Assembly (NCBI GenBank): GCA_020284085.1
Contig: JACEVL010000415.1
Coordinates: 2,331,727 to 2,395,726, forward strand
From: Aporrectodea caliginosa
Lineage: Eukaryota; Annelida; Clitellata; Crassiclitellata; Lumbricidae
Length of the DNA: 64,000 bases
Direction: 5' to 3'
In this document: positions 51,613-63,838 of the stretch, one piece after another
Layout of the letters: the number at the start of each line of letters is the position of its first letter
Position numbering within the stretch: the first letter of the stretch is position 1
Translations under genes and position numbers: made by a program
The notes under the pieces: model-generated
What the model was told of the DNA's origin: nothing
Databases searched by the model: none
The model's input: only the letters and a program-made list of their open reading frames with translations

Positions 51613-54435
51613 AATCACAACGGTGAAGACGGAGGTGATGGTGATGACAACGATGACAACGTGGTGGCGACAGCAATGCTCATGTTGCTTTGTTGAATAA
51701 GGCAGTCTACACATTATTGTGTGTGTGCTGAGCAAGGTTTCATCAAGTAACAAGTTACAAAACAGAGATGTGGATTACTGTTTATATATACTGGGTTACG
51801 GCGCCAGGCGTTATTCTAGTTGGCTCTTCCACTGTTGTGATCACCGGTTGAAAAATCACTTTGGCAGACGAGGTAATACAGGTGTTTGGCAAATATGCAG
51901 ATGGCCTTGTGGTTGTGTCATGGATCAGCAGGTTGTGAGTGACAGTAGATGAAATTGCCATTTCATCTTTGTGGTGTCTTTTCCACACTTCTGCTGAAAG
52001 GAATGTATGATAATGTTGGAGCCCTCAATAATGGTGCTGTTTGCAGGTGTTAGAAGTGGCTGAATTGAAGAATGAAAGTGTCACATTCTTTTAACACCAA
52101 GAGATGGCTTGCAATTTACTATTAATCCGATCGTTGTAAACATTCCAGTGTTACAGAAGTGAACAGAGAAAATCGAGTTAGAACTGCACAGAAATTGTAG
52201 CAATAAGATTCAGATTCTTAGCATTATGCTTTCTGAGTTAGTAGAAGTTTTAGGCATAGGTAAGTTCAATTCAATTGAAATTCAAGGTAACTGACTTTGT
52301 TTAGCAGCTCCTTACATTAAGTATGTTCTGTTTAGTTTCATTTTCATTGAAGACAAAAATTCTGTCAAAAGGCTACAGAATGACCAATATATTGTGATGT
52401 TCTTTAGCAGTTCAGAATTTCAGCCAAATGCAGGTTTTTTATTATGTTTTTTGAGGTTTAGGTGTGAAATGATGATTTTACTATTATCTTTTTAGTTGTT
52501 GCTTTGTACCTGTGAAGTCTGAACCACTGCAGGCACAGTGCTTGATAGCAGTGCACGTCTTTCACAGAAATTTGATCTGATCTGAAAACTTCAATACTGC
52601 TTAATTAAGGCATCAATTGTAGTAGTAAAATTAGTAGTAAAATCGAATGATCCATGGTTGGCAATCTACAAAACCAGGTAAATGGCCTTCAGAAGAAAGC
52701 CAGTCTCGAAAAGGTAGTTTGCAATCATGATCAGAGCAAACATGCCTACCAAGATAATTATTACCAACCAAGATTAATATTACCTACTACTATAATTATC
52801 CTTTATTTTCATCGGAGAGTTAGGATTAGGCAGCCAAAGGCTCTGTCCAGGCAGTTGTAAGAATGGAAGTACTGGCATTGGCCAGAATAACTTCTGATTA
52901 TCCCAGGTTTAAAGTAAAATTGCTGCACCAGTGGAAGCCATTGTAAATATTTTAAGGATCAGGGATATATGTTGTCAGAAATGTTATGATAATGAATTGT
53001 TTTACAATTCTCTGCAGTTAGCACAAGGTAATTATTGGTTGAAATGTTGCATTGTTCTTGTTTAGTTTTAGTGATTAAGTTTTCAGATTCCAGTCCCATT
53101 TTTCTAAAAGCCATTTTAGAGCTTAAAATTAACAGAATTAGTTTTCAGTTTAGCAGGATTTTGCCAGACGAGCATATGTGTAAACTTACACAAGTAGTTT
53201 TCACAAGGTACGAAAACTTGCTCGTTAAATAATTTGTACATTTGAACTGTATAACCTTGTGATCTGTCAGAGGGTTAACTCTAATCAGTTATAAGAGTTT
53301 GTGTATAGAGCTGTAAGATCAGTAGAGTGAGGCAAATATTTAACATATTTGTTTTGTTCTCTGTTGAAACCCAAGTTATCACGTATTGTTTCTGATGATT
53401 ATTTTATGTAACTGAAAATAAATCGTAGTATCAGCACAGATTGTGTGCATGGAAAGTTGACAAAAGCAACATTTAAGGTCACAAAAAAAGGTTACGGATA
53501 ATGGAGTGTACCGGTATGTACCAGCATATGCATTATACCGAACATAAACAAGTCCATGTCATCATGAAAACAGTTATGATGTAATAATACTTCTCCATAA
53601 TCTTTGCAATCACTGCAGAGTTGTGTAATTTTTTGTTGATTTTTGTGTCCTCATTGAAAGCTGGTTCTAGTTGCCTCTTGGGGTAATTTTGGCAGGATTG
53701 ACTAAGTATGTCTGCTGGTCAGTTCTTTGTTAAGTTTTTCTGTGTACAAAAAGAAATTACTGGGAAGTAATTACTGACTGTTGAGTGGCTGCAGTGTTTC
53801 TTTACATAGAACTGAAAATAACATGTGTCTGAAAATTCGCATACCTGTGTCGAAAGATATTGTTCTTCATGTTTAAAGTTGCATTTCTCTGCTGGAGAAG
53901 CTTTGCTAATGTCATTCAAAAACTGATATTGGGTTTTGTTGATATTATTCTTTATATATTAAACACATTAAAATCCAAATGATTTCAAGACAACACTTTT
54001 GGTGTTAAATAAATGTGTTAAATCAAATTTACGACATAATTTAGTAACAGTAAAAATTTTGTGGATTACAAATTGTTCTTGTATTTGGGAAATAGTGTAC
54101 AACTTTTGTTTTGGCAGAAGCCATATTACGGCACCATGAAGCCTAGACCTAACATGGTTCGACAACAAGCTCAGCACATCAACTCAGAGTTTGTGTTACC
54201 AATCAGAGTTAGTATGACTGAACGTGATCATCAGCTTTAAGAACTGATGTCCTGTGTTGCCCAGGGAATATGAAGTTATATATGGCCACATGTGGCCTTG
54301 AGACTTAAATTTCCTGTTTTAATGTTGTTGTTGCCCAAACATTTTGTGTTTCTGTGCCTTTAACATGACTGGACAGTTTCAAGTGCCTTATAATGTCACA
54401 GCCTCGAAGCAGGCTGGATTTCTGTTTTTAATAAA
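51613..54435 (+). other. Probable 3'UTR of the sclerostin-like gene
   Basis: No ORF or splice-delimited exon follows the stop. The stretch is T-rich and repeat-poor compared with the intron, as in long 3'UTRs. An AATAAA at 54430-54435 is a plausible poly(A) signal; other candidates lie near 53418 and 54008. The true end is not determinable from sequence. Confidence 0.45.
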
Positions 54436-55744
54436 GATTTTTAAGAATTCTGTTTTAATAGATTGTTCAGAAGTCTAGTTATTATCATTATTGAATATTA
54501 CTTCTCTACTGATTCTGCTGTTCAGTTGTTCAGTTCTCTTCCTGGGTTAAAAGTTGATGCTGAATGGTTTCTGTTTACGTCCGTTACCTGTCAAAATCAC
54601 TCATTCAATATTAATTCGTTTAACTTTCAAAGTTCATCTTTCATTTAAGATTTTCATCTTGGCTTGCAAGGATTGAGCTGGCCTACTGTCTTAATTTCTC
54701 CCATTCCCTTATTCTCGTCAGATTCTCGTTCTGTTTACAAATCCCTGTAAGCCGCCTTGCATGAAATTCGGTGTGTATTCAGAAGTCACGGTGTTTTTAT
54801 AAGGCATCTGTTCTTAAGCCTACAAGTGTCATTCATTGATATGGTCGCAAATGTAGGACACTACTTTGTAGTATTACTGTATATAGCAACTGCACTGACC
54901 TTAGAAATATTAGTGGCCTCTGAAGTACGTTATTGCTGTCTGTAAAGACAGTCAACGTTAACTCTTAATGGATTGGTAAAAGCCAAAATGAAGTATTAAT
55001 GATGGTTGAGGTTCACTTCAAGGATAACAAGTCAATGCAATTTTAATCCAGATTAATTAATCATGAAATTTAGGGCACAGGAGCCATTTGTTTATGTAGT
55101 TTAGACAGTCGAGTAAAAGCAGGTCTGGTTTATTGGCTTTTTCAAGGCTTATTTGAATCACCTGGTTTCAGCAGCATCAGCGCCTGATTTGAAAACTGGC
55201 AGCCAAGGTATGCAAATGCTGTAACCATATTTTAGAAATTTAGAGACTCAATCTGCTTAAGAGAACTTTCTAAAAATCAGTGAACTGAGGTTGCAAATGG
55301 TACCATTTTAAAACAGTACAGTTTAACCATTACCAACTAAGTTACTACTTTTCTAATCATGGGTCTGATGTCACTAACTTAAAGAATAAATGTACAAGCC
55401 AAACTGTAGCGTGCTTAAATGTTTACAGACGCCATCTCCATTAAATGAGTTCAGATGAGACAAGAAGAGTCAACAAAGTGTCCACAACAGTTGTCTTATT
55501 GTTTAAAGTTATCAAGATGTTGGCCAATCCTGACAAAGCACCGTTTAAGTTTCTTAGATAAGCACTGCCTACGATAGCTGAAATGGAGTTACAGGGAATT
55601 TGTTGGTAGGCAAACAGTGCTCAGATGACTAGAGGAGTTGTCAATGGCAGGATCCCACATACAAGCAGAGTCCATCATGAGATGATAGTCGACACCATGT
55701 GCAGAGTCCTTAGACTGCATTGCATTGAAGATAATTAATCAATC
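54436..55744. other. Intergenic stretch, nothing supported
   Basis: Small open frames only. No element could be matched elsewhere in the window. Confidence 0.45.
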
Positions 55745-55975
55745 TAAACTGAATATACTGCACCTTCAAGATACCTACTCGGAGGCGCTCCATGCACAGT
55801 CGTGGCTGAAAATAACGATTTTTAGAGACGAGTAACAGGCCGAGGAATTTGTCTTTGCGAGTAAACATAGCTCCAGTGGAAGGCCATTCCAAATGGTCGG
55901 GCCCACTACGGAGAAGGCCCGGTATTGCATGGTGGAAGTGCATGCAAAGGGGACAAGCATGTTACCATGGACTGC
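55745..55975 (-). mobile_element. LINE 3' end with SINE-A-type tail
   Basis: On the - strand the ORF end reads RAFSVVGPTIWNGLPLEL and finishes with a stop. It is followed directly by CATGGAGCGCCTCCGAGTAG, ATCTTGAAGGTGCAGTATA and an ATTGATTAATT tail. The protein motif is the C-terminal signature of CR1/L2-type LINEs. The 3'UTR is the same module that ends SINE-A. Confidence 0.8.
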
Positions 55976-56760
55976 AGAACATAATCTATTAATTCAAGGA
56001 CTTCATAGTTAGTAATAAAGCAGGACTGGGAATAAATGATGAGCAAATTATAAACATATGATTTTTAGTTAGGACTTCAACAACAAAGGAGATAGAAACA
56101 ATGACAGGCAATGACTTCTAGAACCTCAGACATGCAATTGAGAAGCCCTGGAACCAAGTACTGTCCTGGTTCAGGAGAGTCGAAACATCAGGTAGAACAC
56201 TAAATCTGAGGGGTACCGCACAGAGGATAAAAGTAATGTGCTTATTACCATGCACAGTAACAAATTCTGAACTGTAAGACGTAAGAACTGAAGGTGGTTC
56301 TGAATTAAAGATCTCACCATGATCTGAAAAGACAGTTGTCTGCCTTAAAGAATAAGTCAAGACTTGAGCCAAGCTAAGAACATGTAAAGGAAAACTAGAC
56401 GCAGATTTCCAGAGACCAGATCCAAAGACTGAGAGCATATTTTCCTGTCTGTAGGACTACCAACATAGGGAATCTTGAAGACCAGCAGCAGATTATCGAG
56501 TAGGTACATTGGATTAGAAGCGGTTGAAAGTACGCTGGTTTACAGTAACGCAGTAATGTAACGCAGTAATGACTTCTATAAACCTGAGCCTCTTGAGGTG
56601 AGGTATTATAAAAATTCTCTGTTCTGATTTAAAGTTTTTCACAAAGAAATTTCAGCAGCAAGAGCATTCACAGTTACGAATTGATTTTCTCGGTGTCATT
56701 ACATTACGAGATACAAAACAGATGAAGACATGTATAAACACCCATGTACATACATCATAC
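55976..56760. other. Stretch with no supported feature
   Basis: Possibly includes upstream LINE sequence on the - strand, but frames are too decayed to assign. Confidence 0.35.
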
Positions 56761-56946
56761 GTGGGCATGGTGGTGTAGGGGTATGTTCGATGCCTTGCAG
56801 CCGGAGGGTTGCGGGCTCGAATCCACCTCAAGCCCACGCGTAGGGACCCTGGGCAAGTCCTTCACAATTGCTACATGAAATGATTCAGTGTCCGCGCTGT
56901 AGTCAGCGCCTGAGTAGAAATCAAGGGGTGCTATAACAAGTGCTCA
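56761..56946 (+). mobile_element. SINE-A, shortened copy
   Basis: Head with GGTGGTGTAGGGG and a mutated B box GGGCTCGAATCC, then GGGACCCTGGGCAAGTCC, GAGTAGAAATC and GGGGTGCTATAAC. It is followed by CATACATACA repeats. Confidence 0.85.
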
Positions 56947-58070
56947 TACATACATACACACATACATACATACAAACACACAGTTGCAAGTGATCCACTG
57001 AAAATAAAACTCTTCTAAATCATAGCCAACTGATCAAGCTGCTTATGCCTACTGAAGTTAGTAGCTTTGAGATCTTGTGTGACTGAGTGAGTTATCTAAA
57101 AATAGGCCTTTGTAATGGTTTACCAGCAGTAACACACCAGACTAAAATACATAAAGATTGTTGTTCTTCAATATAACAACTCCGAAGCAACCAAGAAGGA
57201 AATGGAGGTGCCGCATATGATATCAAAGTTACACAGAGCACCCACTGATGCCAGTGTTAAAAGCCAGAGGAGTCTCCTTTAGAACACTGTCGACCGTTAG
57301 AACTGCAACCAGAAGAAATGGCCGACATCTGTGAGCCACGGAACAGCGAAATCAATCACATGTCTCGGTCAACACTGAGTTGATGATGGAGAGATAGCAA
57401 GAGACGATGAGAAAGAAAAATCTTTTACGAAAAGAGCTGAAGCACTATTTATCTGCACTTTACAGTCTCGTTCAGTAAACACACTTTAGACACCATTCAG
57501 AATTCAAAAGCAGGCTAACCTGAAAATCATAAATTCCAAATGAAATTTAAACACCTGCCACTTGAAATATGAGCTGTTGACCACTCTAAACCACAAGTGG
57601 TATTTCAAAGAGGCCAAACAAATATATATATATATATACAATTATCTACATACATATATATATATATGTGTGTATATATATATAAATATATGCACATACA
57701 GTACTATCCATATAATTATAGGGTTTATATTTGGTCATGTTTTTTTAAACCAGAAAGACGTTTGTGTGAATAATGTCATGTTCAAAAGAGACAGCCAGAT
57801 GCCAACAGATTAGAAAGGACAAATGTAGCATGTCTGTGAATATACTTTTGTTATCAAGGTAACTTCTCTGGCTTTTCTCATGTGACCTTTCACTGATGGA
57901 AAGATAACAGGGCTAAGTTGTAGGTGGCACACAAAGGCTAATTAGCATAAGCAACTGCTGTGGCCACCAAAAAGTAGATCCAATCCTACTAAAGCAGCCA
58001 TTGGTATGAAGTGTTACCCACTTAAGTGTCTTCACCTAGACATATGAGGGTGAGAAGGGGTCATTACTTT
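56947..58070. other. Intergenic stretch with small repeats
   Basis: CATACATA (56945-56980) and ATATAT (57620-57690) microsatellites. Nothing else supported. Confidence 0.45.
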
Positions 58071-58074
58071 TCCT

Positions 58075-58240
58075 TGACGCCTGGTCTTCCAAACGACAGA
58101 CCAGGTAACTGAGCTTGTTGGGTGCTGTATTGGAACAGAATTCTTTTATCTTTCTGTCCTGGACTCTTGGTGGGGATTTGAACCTCTGACCACCCCTGGG
58201 TTTCAACAGTCCACCATGCTAACCAGTAGACCACAAACAG
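58075..58240 (-). mobile_element. tRNA-derived SINE fragment
   Basis: On the - strand GTGGTCTACTGGTTAGCATG (A-box region) and AGAGGTTCAAATCCCC (B-box region) sit at tRNA-like spacing, followed by about 90 bp of body. Acceptor pairing fails, so it is not a functional tRNA gene. It may be related to SINE-B by its head. Confidence 0.55.
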
Positions 58241-61118
58241 TATGAAAAGGCTATCATTTAGAACAGGAGTGAGGCAAACAGCAAGAATGGTCGACAACAA
58301 CTGGTAATTATTGTTGGGCCCGTGCAATTGTCTAGATTAGTCCCACAGTAAAACCCATTGGTAAGAGTGCTGAGGATCCACAATAGTAACTAAACCGAAG
58401 ACGACCTAATTTGCCAGATAAAGCTGTGGCACAGGCAGCAAAAAGTGAGCACGCTCCATCTTTGTTTATAGATCCTCCTGCACCAACAGTTGAATTAAGA
58501 ATCCAACGCAAGACATCTCCAGCAAAGTCTGCCGCGTTATTTGAAATATCGCGGGTGAATTAAGTGTCTTGACGAGATTTCCTTGAGCTGTTTTATCAGT
58601 GGTGCATTTCACCTACATGGACCTCTGACACCTCTCGTACTATGATAATAGCAACCCAAAGTTGCAGATTAAATTAGATAAGAAATTTAATTAAGCTCCT
58701 GTTCAAACTGTTATTTTTTATGTTTGACAAAAGACTACCAGACTTAGTACAAGTACATAATGCCAGTACAGTTCTAATCTAAATGAGCGATTGGTCCACA
58801 CTTAAGCATTATCCTGTCAACAGTAACAATTGTGAAGCCTGCGATACTACCACATAACTAATTGATTTGACTAACAAGCAAAATAATAAAATAAATAAAT
58901 TACTTATCATAAGAGCCAGCTGCTGCAAGTGGTTGTAAAATCATGTATGCATTGTTTTAATTTTGGCCGCTAACACATCCCCTCCCAACCAAAACACTGA
59001 CAGCTCACCCAAATGCTGGTTCTGTTGATTTTGAGAACCAGTTACATGTTCCTCAGAGTCACAAGAAAAGCTCTACATTGGACAGATCACAGATGCCTAA
59101 GATGTGAAGCTGGTTATCTTGACTAAATCTAAATGTAACCACATTAAAACATATTTTGCACTAGTATGCACGACTGTACTCCTAGATATTATATGCCTCT
59201 GTCAAATTGAGAGCATGTATCATTAGCAACTGACTAACATATACTTTGTATCATTCAAGAAACTTGGGAAATTTAATTGCTGCTGTTTTGAAAAATGCAG
59301 AGCTGCAGATGCAAAAAGGTCACCAGTTATCATCAACTGCTATCAATAAATAATCTCCCCAGTTACTTGGAAATGTACTGATTTGAAATCTTCTGGCCAT
59401 CATCAAGAATCATTCTACTACTTTAATTTCAAGAGATATAACAACTGTGCCAATGCATCTCATGCTAACACGTGAAAAAGTAATCTTCAGGAATTAAACT
59501 CATGAGCAAAACCTAGTAAATCCCTGCACACTGTAAAGCTTAAATCTCTACACAGGTGTGACTATCTGGAATGACAACAAGGTGAAATCAAGAGATATGG
59601 ATGATCTATATGTTATTAAAACAACCCAGAGATAAAACTAATCAGGATAATCTAAAGATAAGAAAATTCTACAGATAAGTAAGATCTGTGCTGTCAAGGT
59701 CAAGGGGCAAACTCCAATGTTTCATCATGGAATGTGACCACAATAAGGCAACTAACTGACATGCTTGGTATGTCTGGTAAAGAATTATCAATTCCAGGGT
59801 AGGGTTCATGCATTGGAAATGTTATGTGCTCAAGTCTCACCTGCTCAACAGACGAAGAAATAACTGTACATGTATTGCTAACCAAAATGAAGAAGTAACA
59901 GACACTCAGCAGCAACAATGCATTTGTTCCAAGTTCTGTTCATTAGGCCAAAATATGATATGACTACAGCTATTACACTGCCCTACAACACAACCTGCTA
60001 AGACATTTTGCAATCAAAGAACGCAAAGTGACGTAATCAAACATTCATATACATTAGGCAAACACAGCAGTGCAGCTCAGAGATTGTCTTACATGAACAA
60101 TATTAGTTTTTGTCTCACAATTTATATAGTGCTACTGTAGAATGAAAAGCATCAGCTGATGGTGCTAGGCAACTGTGGACCTTTAATGATTGCTCAAAGT
60201 ATGCACAGAATATTACTTGGCACTAATTATGATTATTTGAACCAATACACACTGCATTACTTGGGAAGTACTTAACTAACATACGCCTATGTATGTGCTA
60301 CAAGTACTTAAGGCTGAACTGTGTATGTATTATGTATGTATCTGGGCACTGCTGTAGCACTTTTAGGCACCACACAAAAGTGTAACTGATGCCACAATTT
60401 ACATTAGAGGTACTTGAAGATTTTCACCTGTAAGATCCACTGCAACAGAACAAACAGATCAGATGGCAAGCAGATTGTGATATCCTTTATAAGGAAAAAC
60501 AGCTTTATCATACAGTACACACACTCACATCAACACTGCTGAACAAGCCGCCTACATCTTTCCTTCAGCTCACGATTAAACACATTCAAAATGTTAACAT
60601 TGGAAATAGTTTTGCTAAATTTGTTACCTCATAATAGTTCAATTAAAATTAATTGGAATTTCTACAAGTGCAATGACAAAAATATACCCATACAATTACA
60701 GACACAAATCAACCTTTGCAAACAAATGTGCTCTGAAAATTGGTGAGTAAAATAATTACAAAATATTCCATATTCAAAAAGCTGTGACAAACCAAGAAAA
60801 ATCTGCTAAAATCCGAAACTATAAAACTTTTAAGATCCAAAACACAAAAATCAAGTTGAACCAGAAATGTCGACAGTTGTATGGAATGTCACACACTGTC
60901 GCACGCACATGATCACACACATCACAGTCAGTAAGTATGGAAGTTAACAACTCCTATCATGCCCGGCTGATAAAAAGCAGACTGCAATAAAGGCTGAGCC
61001 ACAAATGAAACAACGGCTCATCACAGATTCAGAAACAGCTCGACGAACGAGTGACATTTTGGCATCCCGTGGCTGGAATGTCTTTAAGATCAAGTTGTGA
61101 GTCATAAAATATATTATG
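58241..61118 (-). other. Downstream region / possible 3'UTR of the NBEAL-like gene
   Basis: The stretch after the stop codon (going down in coordinates) is A-rich on +, that is T-rich on the transcribed - strand, and carries no exon or recognised repeat. A variant poly(A) signal ATTAAA lies at about 60181-60186 on the - strand. No canonical AATAAA close to the stop was seen, so the 3' end is open. Confidence 0.35.
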
Positions 61119-61254
61119 TTACTGTGACGATCTCTTGACGGCGACTACGATAAGCCTGGAGTCGGCAAGAGCACACAATACGTGACTGCCTTCGTTGGCT
61201 ACGGCTACGCAGGTTATTGGCTGATGATACTGAATGGTGCTCAGTAAGCACAGA
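61119..61254 (-). CDS. NBEAL: NBEAL-like protein, last visible coding exon
   Basis: Entry follows TTTGTTTTTCAG at the intron end, in phase 2. The exon reads QPITCVAVANEGSHVLCAL and then DSRLIVVAV, the last WD40 blade of neurobeachin-like proteins (typical pattern PI-CV-V ... E-SH-L--L-D-KLIVV). It ends KRSSQ and a stop at 61119-61121. In vertebrate NBEAL1/2 a further basic, Ser-rich tail follows this blade; here the protein stops almost at once. Either the tail is lost, or a donor before the stop leads to another exon that I could not find. Confidence 0.8.
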
Positions 61255-61714
61255 CTGAAAAACAAATACAAACAAAACATTTTACTTAACACTTTAATGA
61301 TGAGCATGTACTAAAAGTGACTGGAAACCAATGCAGCTCGTCGTTACAGGTGTCATGGTAAGGGAATCACTCCTTTATTGTTTGCTTTTCTCTGCCAGTA
61401 ACTCCACACAGGCACAGTTCAGAGTTACAGGATCTTTCACTAGAGTACAAACAAAAGCCAACACGCTAACCACAGTACTGGGAAACAGATTATGCGGAAA
61501 ATGATCTGGAACTTTTACCAGTTACTTTTAGCTGTTAGATGTCAACCAAGACTTGGTAGAATGGAAGTGCACAGGAACATTACAAGCTTGAAAATGGAAA
61601 CATGGTAATCAACCTGTATGGTTGACAGAAGAGATCCACCATAATCTAATCTAAGCATTTATATAGCGCCATGATCATATTGTGGTATTAATCATGGTAT
61701 TAATGGATCATCCA

Positions 61715-61885
61715 GTACGGGTCTTTTAGCTGAGCCATGATGCAGAACAGTTATGGGCACGAGTACATTCCATGTCTCTGCCTCCAGGGAATGGAATCGA
61801 CTTCCGCTCCCTCTTCATACCTCAAATTCACTTCATTCATTCAAGAAGCGGTTAAAAACTCACTATGGACAATTGACTACTTAAT
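61715..61885 (+). mobile_element. LINE C-terminal fragment
   Basis: The + frame reads STFHVSASREWNRLPLPL and then SLHSFKKRLKTHYG, the C-terminal signature of L2-type LINE ORF2. A SINE/LINE-type TTTATATAGCGCC module in the opposite orientation abuts it on the left (61660-61675). It lies antisense in an NBEAL intron. Confidence 0.75.
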
Positions 61886-61998
61886 TCAATAGCCACACCT
61901 AGATTATATACCTGAACAGAGGTTTCCAGTCAAGACATTCACACATATGCATCAATAACAAACCACATGAACAGAAATTAGAAAGCAGAGTGACTTGC

Positions 61999-62147
61999 CC
62001 ATAAAGTTCTTTGATAATAAGAAGTCCGTTGACATGGCCGATGACCAAGTGATCGCCCGTAATGACCATGTCTGAAATTGGTGACGGAAGGAGTTCCTTT
62101 GATAAGTGCTTTCCATTGACCGAGTACAAATGCAGAGATAACTTGTC
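61999..62147 (-). CDS. NBEAL: NBEAL-like protein, WD40 exon (third visible)
   Basis: Acceptor GTGCTACAG, then GAC AAG TTA in phase 0. The exon encodes DKLSLHLYSVNGKHLSKEL, and later ITGDHLVIGHVNGLLIIKEL, a WD40 blade with the S-x-NGK turn seen in the BEACH-family propeller. The best exon end is TATGG before GCAAGT (61998), a GC donor leaving phase 2, which matches the phase of the next exon exactly. The nearest GT alternative (before GTCACT) leaves phase 0 and would need a different acceptor (after ATTCAG at about 61235), giving a shorter blade. WD40 propellers form the C-terminal scaffold next to the BEACH domain. Confidence 0.85.
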
Positions 62148-62194
62148 CTGTAGCACAATGTTTGACTATGTTACAGAGTCAGTCAGTCTGCTAC

Positions 62195-62276
62195 TACATT
62201 ACAATTCTTTACAGTTACAATTCTTTACAGTAACAATGCTTTACAGTAACAATTCTTTACAGTTACAATTTTTTAG
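62195..62276. repeat. Short tandem repeat in NBEAL intron
   Basis: Four to five copies of a 16-19-bp unit containing TTCTTTACAGTTACAA/TTTACAGTAACAAT. Confidence 0.85.
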
Positions 62277-62885
62277 ATATACTATTCTACTGTGTTTAAG
62301 TCTGCACCTTCTGGCACCTGTTAGTGTCAGTGAATCAGAAGACAGCGCTACCGTATTTCATTTTTTACATTAATATAAGCAACAGTTTGAAAAAAACATC
62401 CGAAATGGCATCAGCAGTACGAGAATATTATCTTAACATTTCTGTAGTACTTTTGACAACTTGTAAAATGGTCAACCAGTCAATCAATCTTTTCAAATGG
62501 AAGCATCAACATTCCAAACAATGAAATAGAAGGGTTCTCCTAGGTATCATAACAAATACCAATGGTGGTGCAGCCTGTACACAAAAAAAACCCAATACGG
62601 TTAAAAACCAAAACATTTAATCAATCAAACAGCAAGAAGTGATTAAAGAGACAACTATAGATTTCTGCTACTACATCAAAAATTACTTGTTTTTGCAAAA
62701 AAATGGAATCTAACAAACAAGCAAACCAGTACAGTTGGTTTGAGAAAAAGCATCAATGCAAAACAGAAACTGAATAAACAACATAAAATGCCTAAAGTAT
62801 CGTTTATCAAATAAAACCCCATCTGAAGAAAAGCATAGTCTGGCCAGCAGATAAAAACACAGCCTATAAATGACACGATTCTCAC

Positions 62886-63056
62886 CAGTTCATGTCCTGC
62901 TGAATTTCTTGAGCTATGCTGACAGTAGACACAGATCTGCCCCATGTAGGACAATGCCAGCAGCTGTATATTCAACTGCCAACCTTTCTCATACGGAGGC
63001 CTCAGGGTTCGCAGGTACGTGCCCTGTTTAACGGTGTGAACAATCACAGTTCCATC
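62886..63056 (-). CDS. NBEAL: NBEAL-like protein, WD40 exon (second visible)
   Basis: Acceptor TTTTTGCAG, then GAT GGA ACT in phase 0; donor CTG before GTGAGA in phase 0; 57 codons with no stop. The encoded DGTVIVHTVKQGTYLRTLRP is a hallmark of NBEAL1/NBEAL2, where it completes the SGSxDGT WD repeat begun in the preceding exon. It continues through ALSYMGQICVYCQ, the start of the next blade. NBEAL proteins are large BEACH-WD40 scaffolds of vesicle traffic (NBEAL2 acts in granule biogenesis in vertebrate blood cells). The function in this animal is inferred only. Confidence 0.95.
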
Positions 63057-63721
63057 CTGCAAAAATCACCAATAATACCATTCAAACTGTACAAAAAGGA
63101 AACGGAATAAATTTGACCATAAAATTCAGCAAGGCTTTCACTGATTAGCTGATATGCAAGAACATAAGCATAATACTGTTTGCCCTAATCTTTAAAGCCT
63201 GGAAAATTTATATCATGCAAGTCTTAGAATGCCACTGAAGTGGACAAAGGCAAATTTATTTGGGTGCATAATGTTCACTTTCTGTACCTAATTTACTACC
63301 TGTTCACACATCAGTTTTTCTAAATATTTTTAGAGAAAAACGAGTGTAGAAGCAATATGATGTTAAATGTTAGTAAAAACAGAGATTTTGTCAGTAAATA
63401 AACAGTGCACAGAAAAACTAGAGAAGTGACCAGTGGTAGGCCGTAGACACATGTGGAGCCCAACCAATGGATTCCATCTTATTCTGTTCAAAGCTGTAAT
63501 ATAAGCAGTAGGTCCAGGTAGGATGGGACTGATGTCATCTGGACAACCACTGTGTGTAATTCTTATGGAATGGAAGCTGCTACAATTTCTTCACTGAAAC
63601 TAGATGTAAACCAAACGATTATGAATGTGGATTCTTCATAAAGGGTTAAAGAGAAATTTCAGCAGAGATTAATCGCTGGCCAAATTTGATAAAACCAAGT
63701 TTGATACAACTTTTAACTTAC

Positions 63722-63838
63722 CCTCGAGCCAGATACTGCCATGTCCAGTTCCGTTGCTATGGCAACACAGGTGACATGGTCGTCGTGACCATACAGAACG
63801 TGAAGCGGCTGTGGATTTATGCTAAAGCTGGCACCACC
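63722..63838 (-). CDS. NBEAL: NBEAL-like protein, WD40 exon (first visible)
   Basis: Acceptor TGGTTTTAG, then GGT GGT GCC; donor AGG before GTAAGT; 39 codons, phase 0 at both ends. The encoded PLHVLYGHDDHVTCVAIATE and LDMAVSGSR show the GH dipeptide and the [TV]-x-V-x-[IV] strand of a WD40 repeat, closest to NBEAL1/2 among BEACH proteins. The rest of this very large gene (BEACH, PH-like, lectin-like and armadillo parts) must lie beyond the right edge of the window, since the - strand 5' side is at higher coordinates. Confidence 0.95.

Noticed and set aside
61235..61993. Alternative GT-AG intron (GTCACT donor to ATTCAG acceptor) in the NBEAL-like gene
   Set aside because: Keeps frame but uses a poor donor and an acceptor without a polypyrimidine tract immediately before it, and shortens the WD40 blade. 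The GC-AG alternative fits better, though this is not proven.
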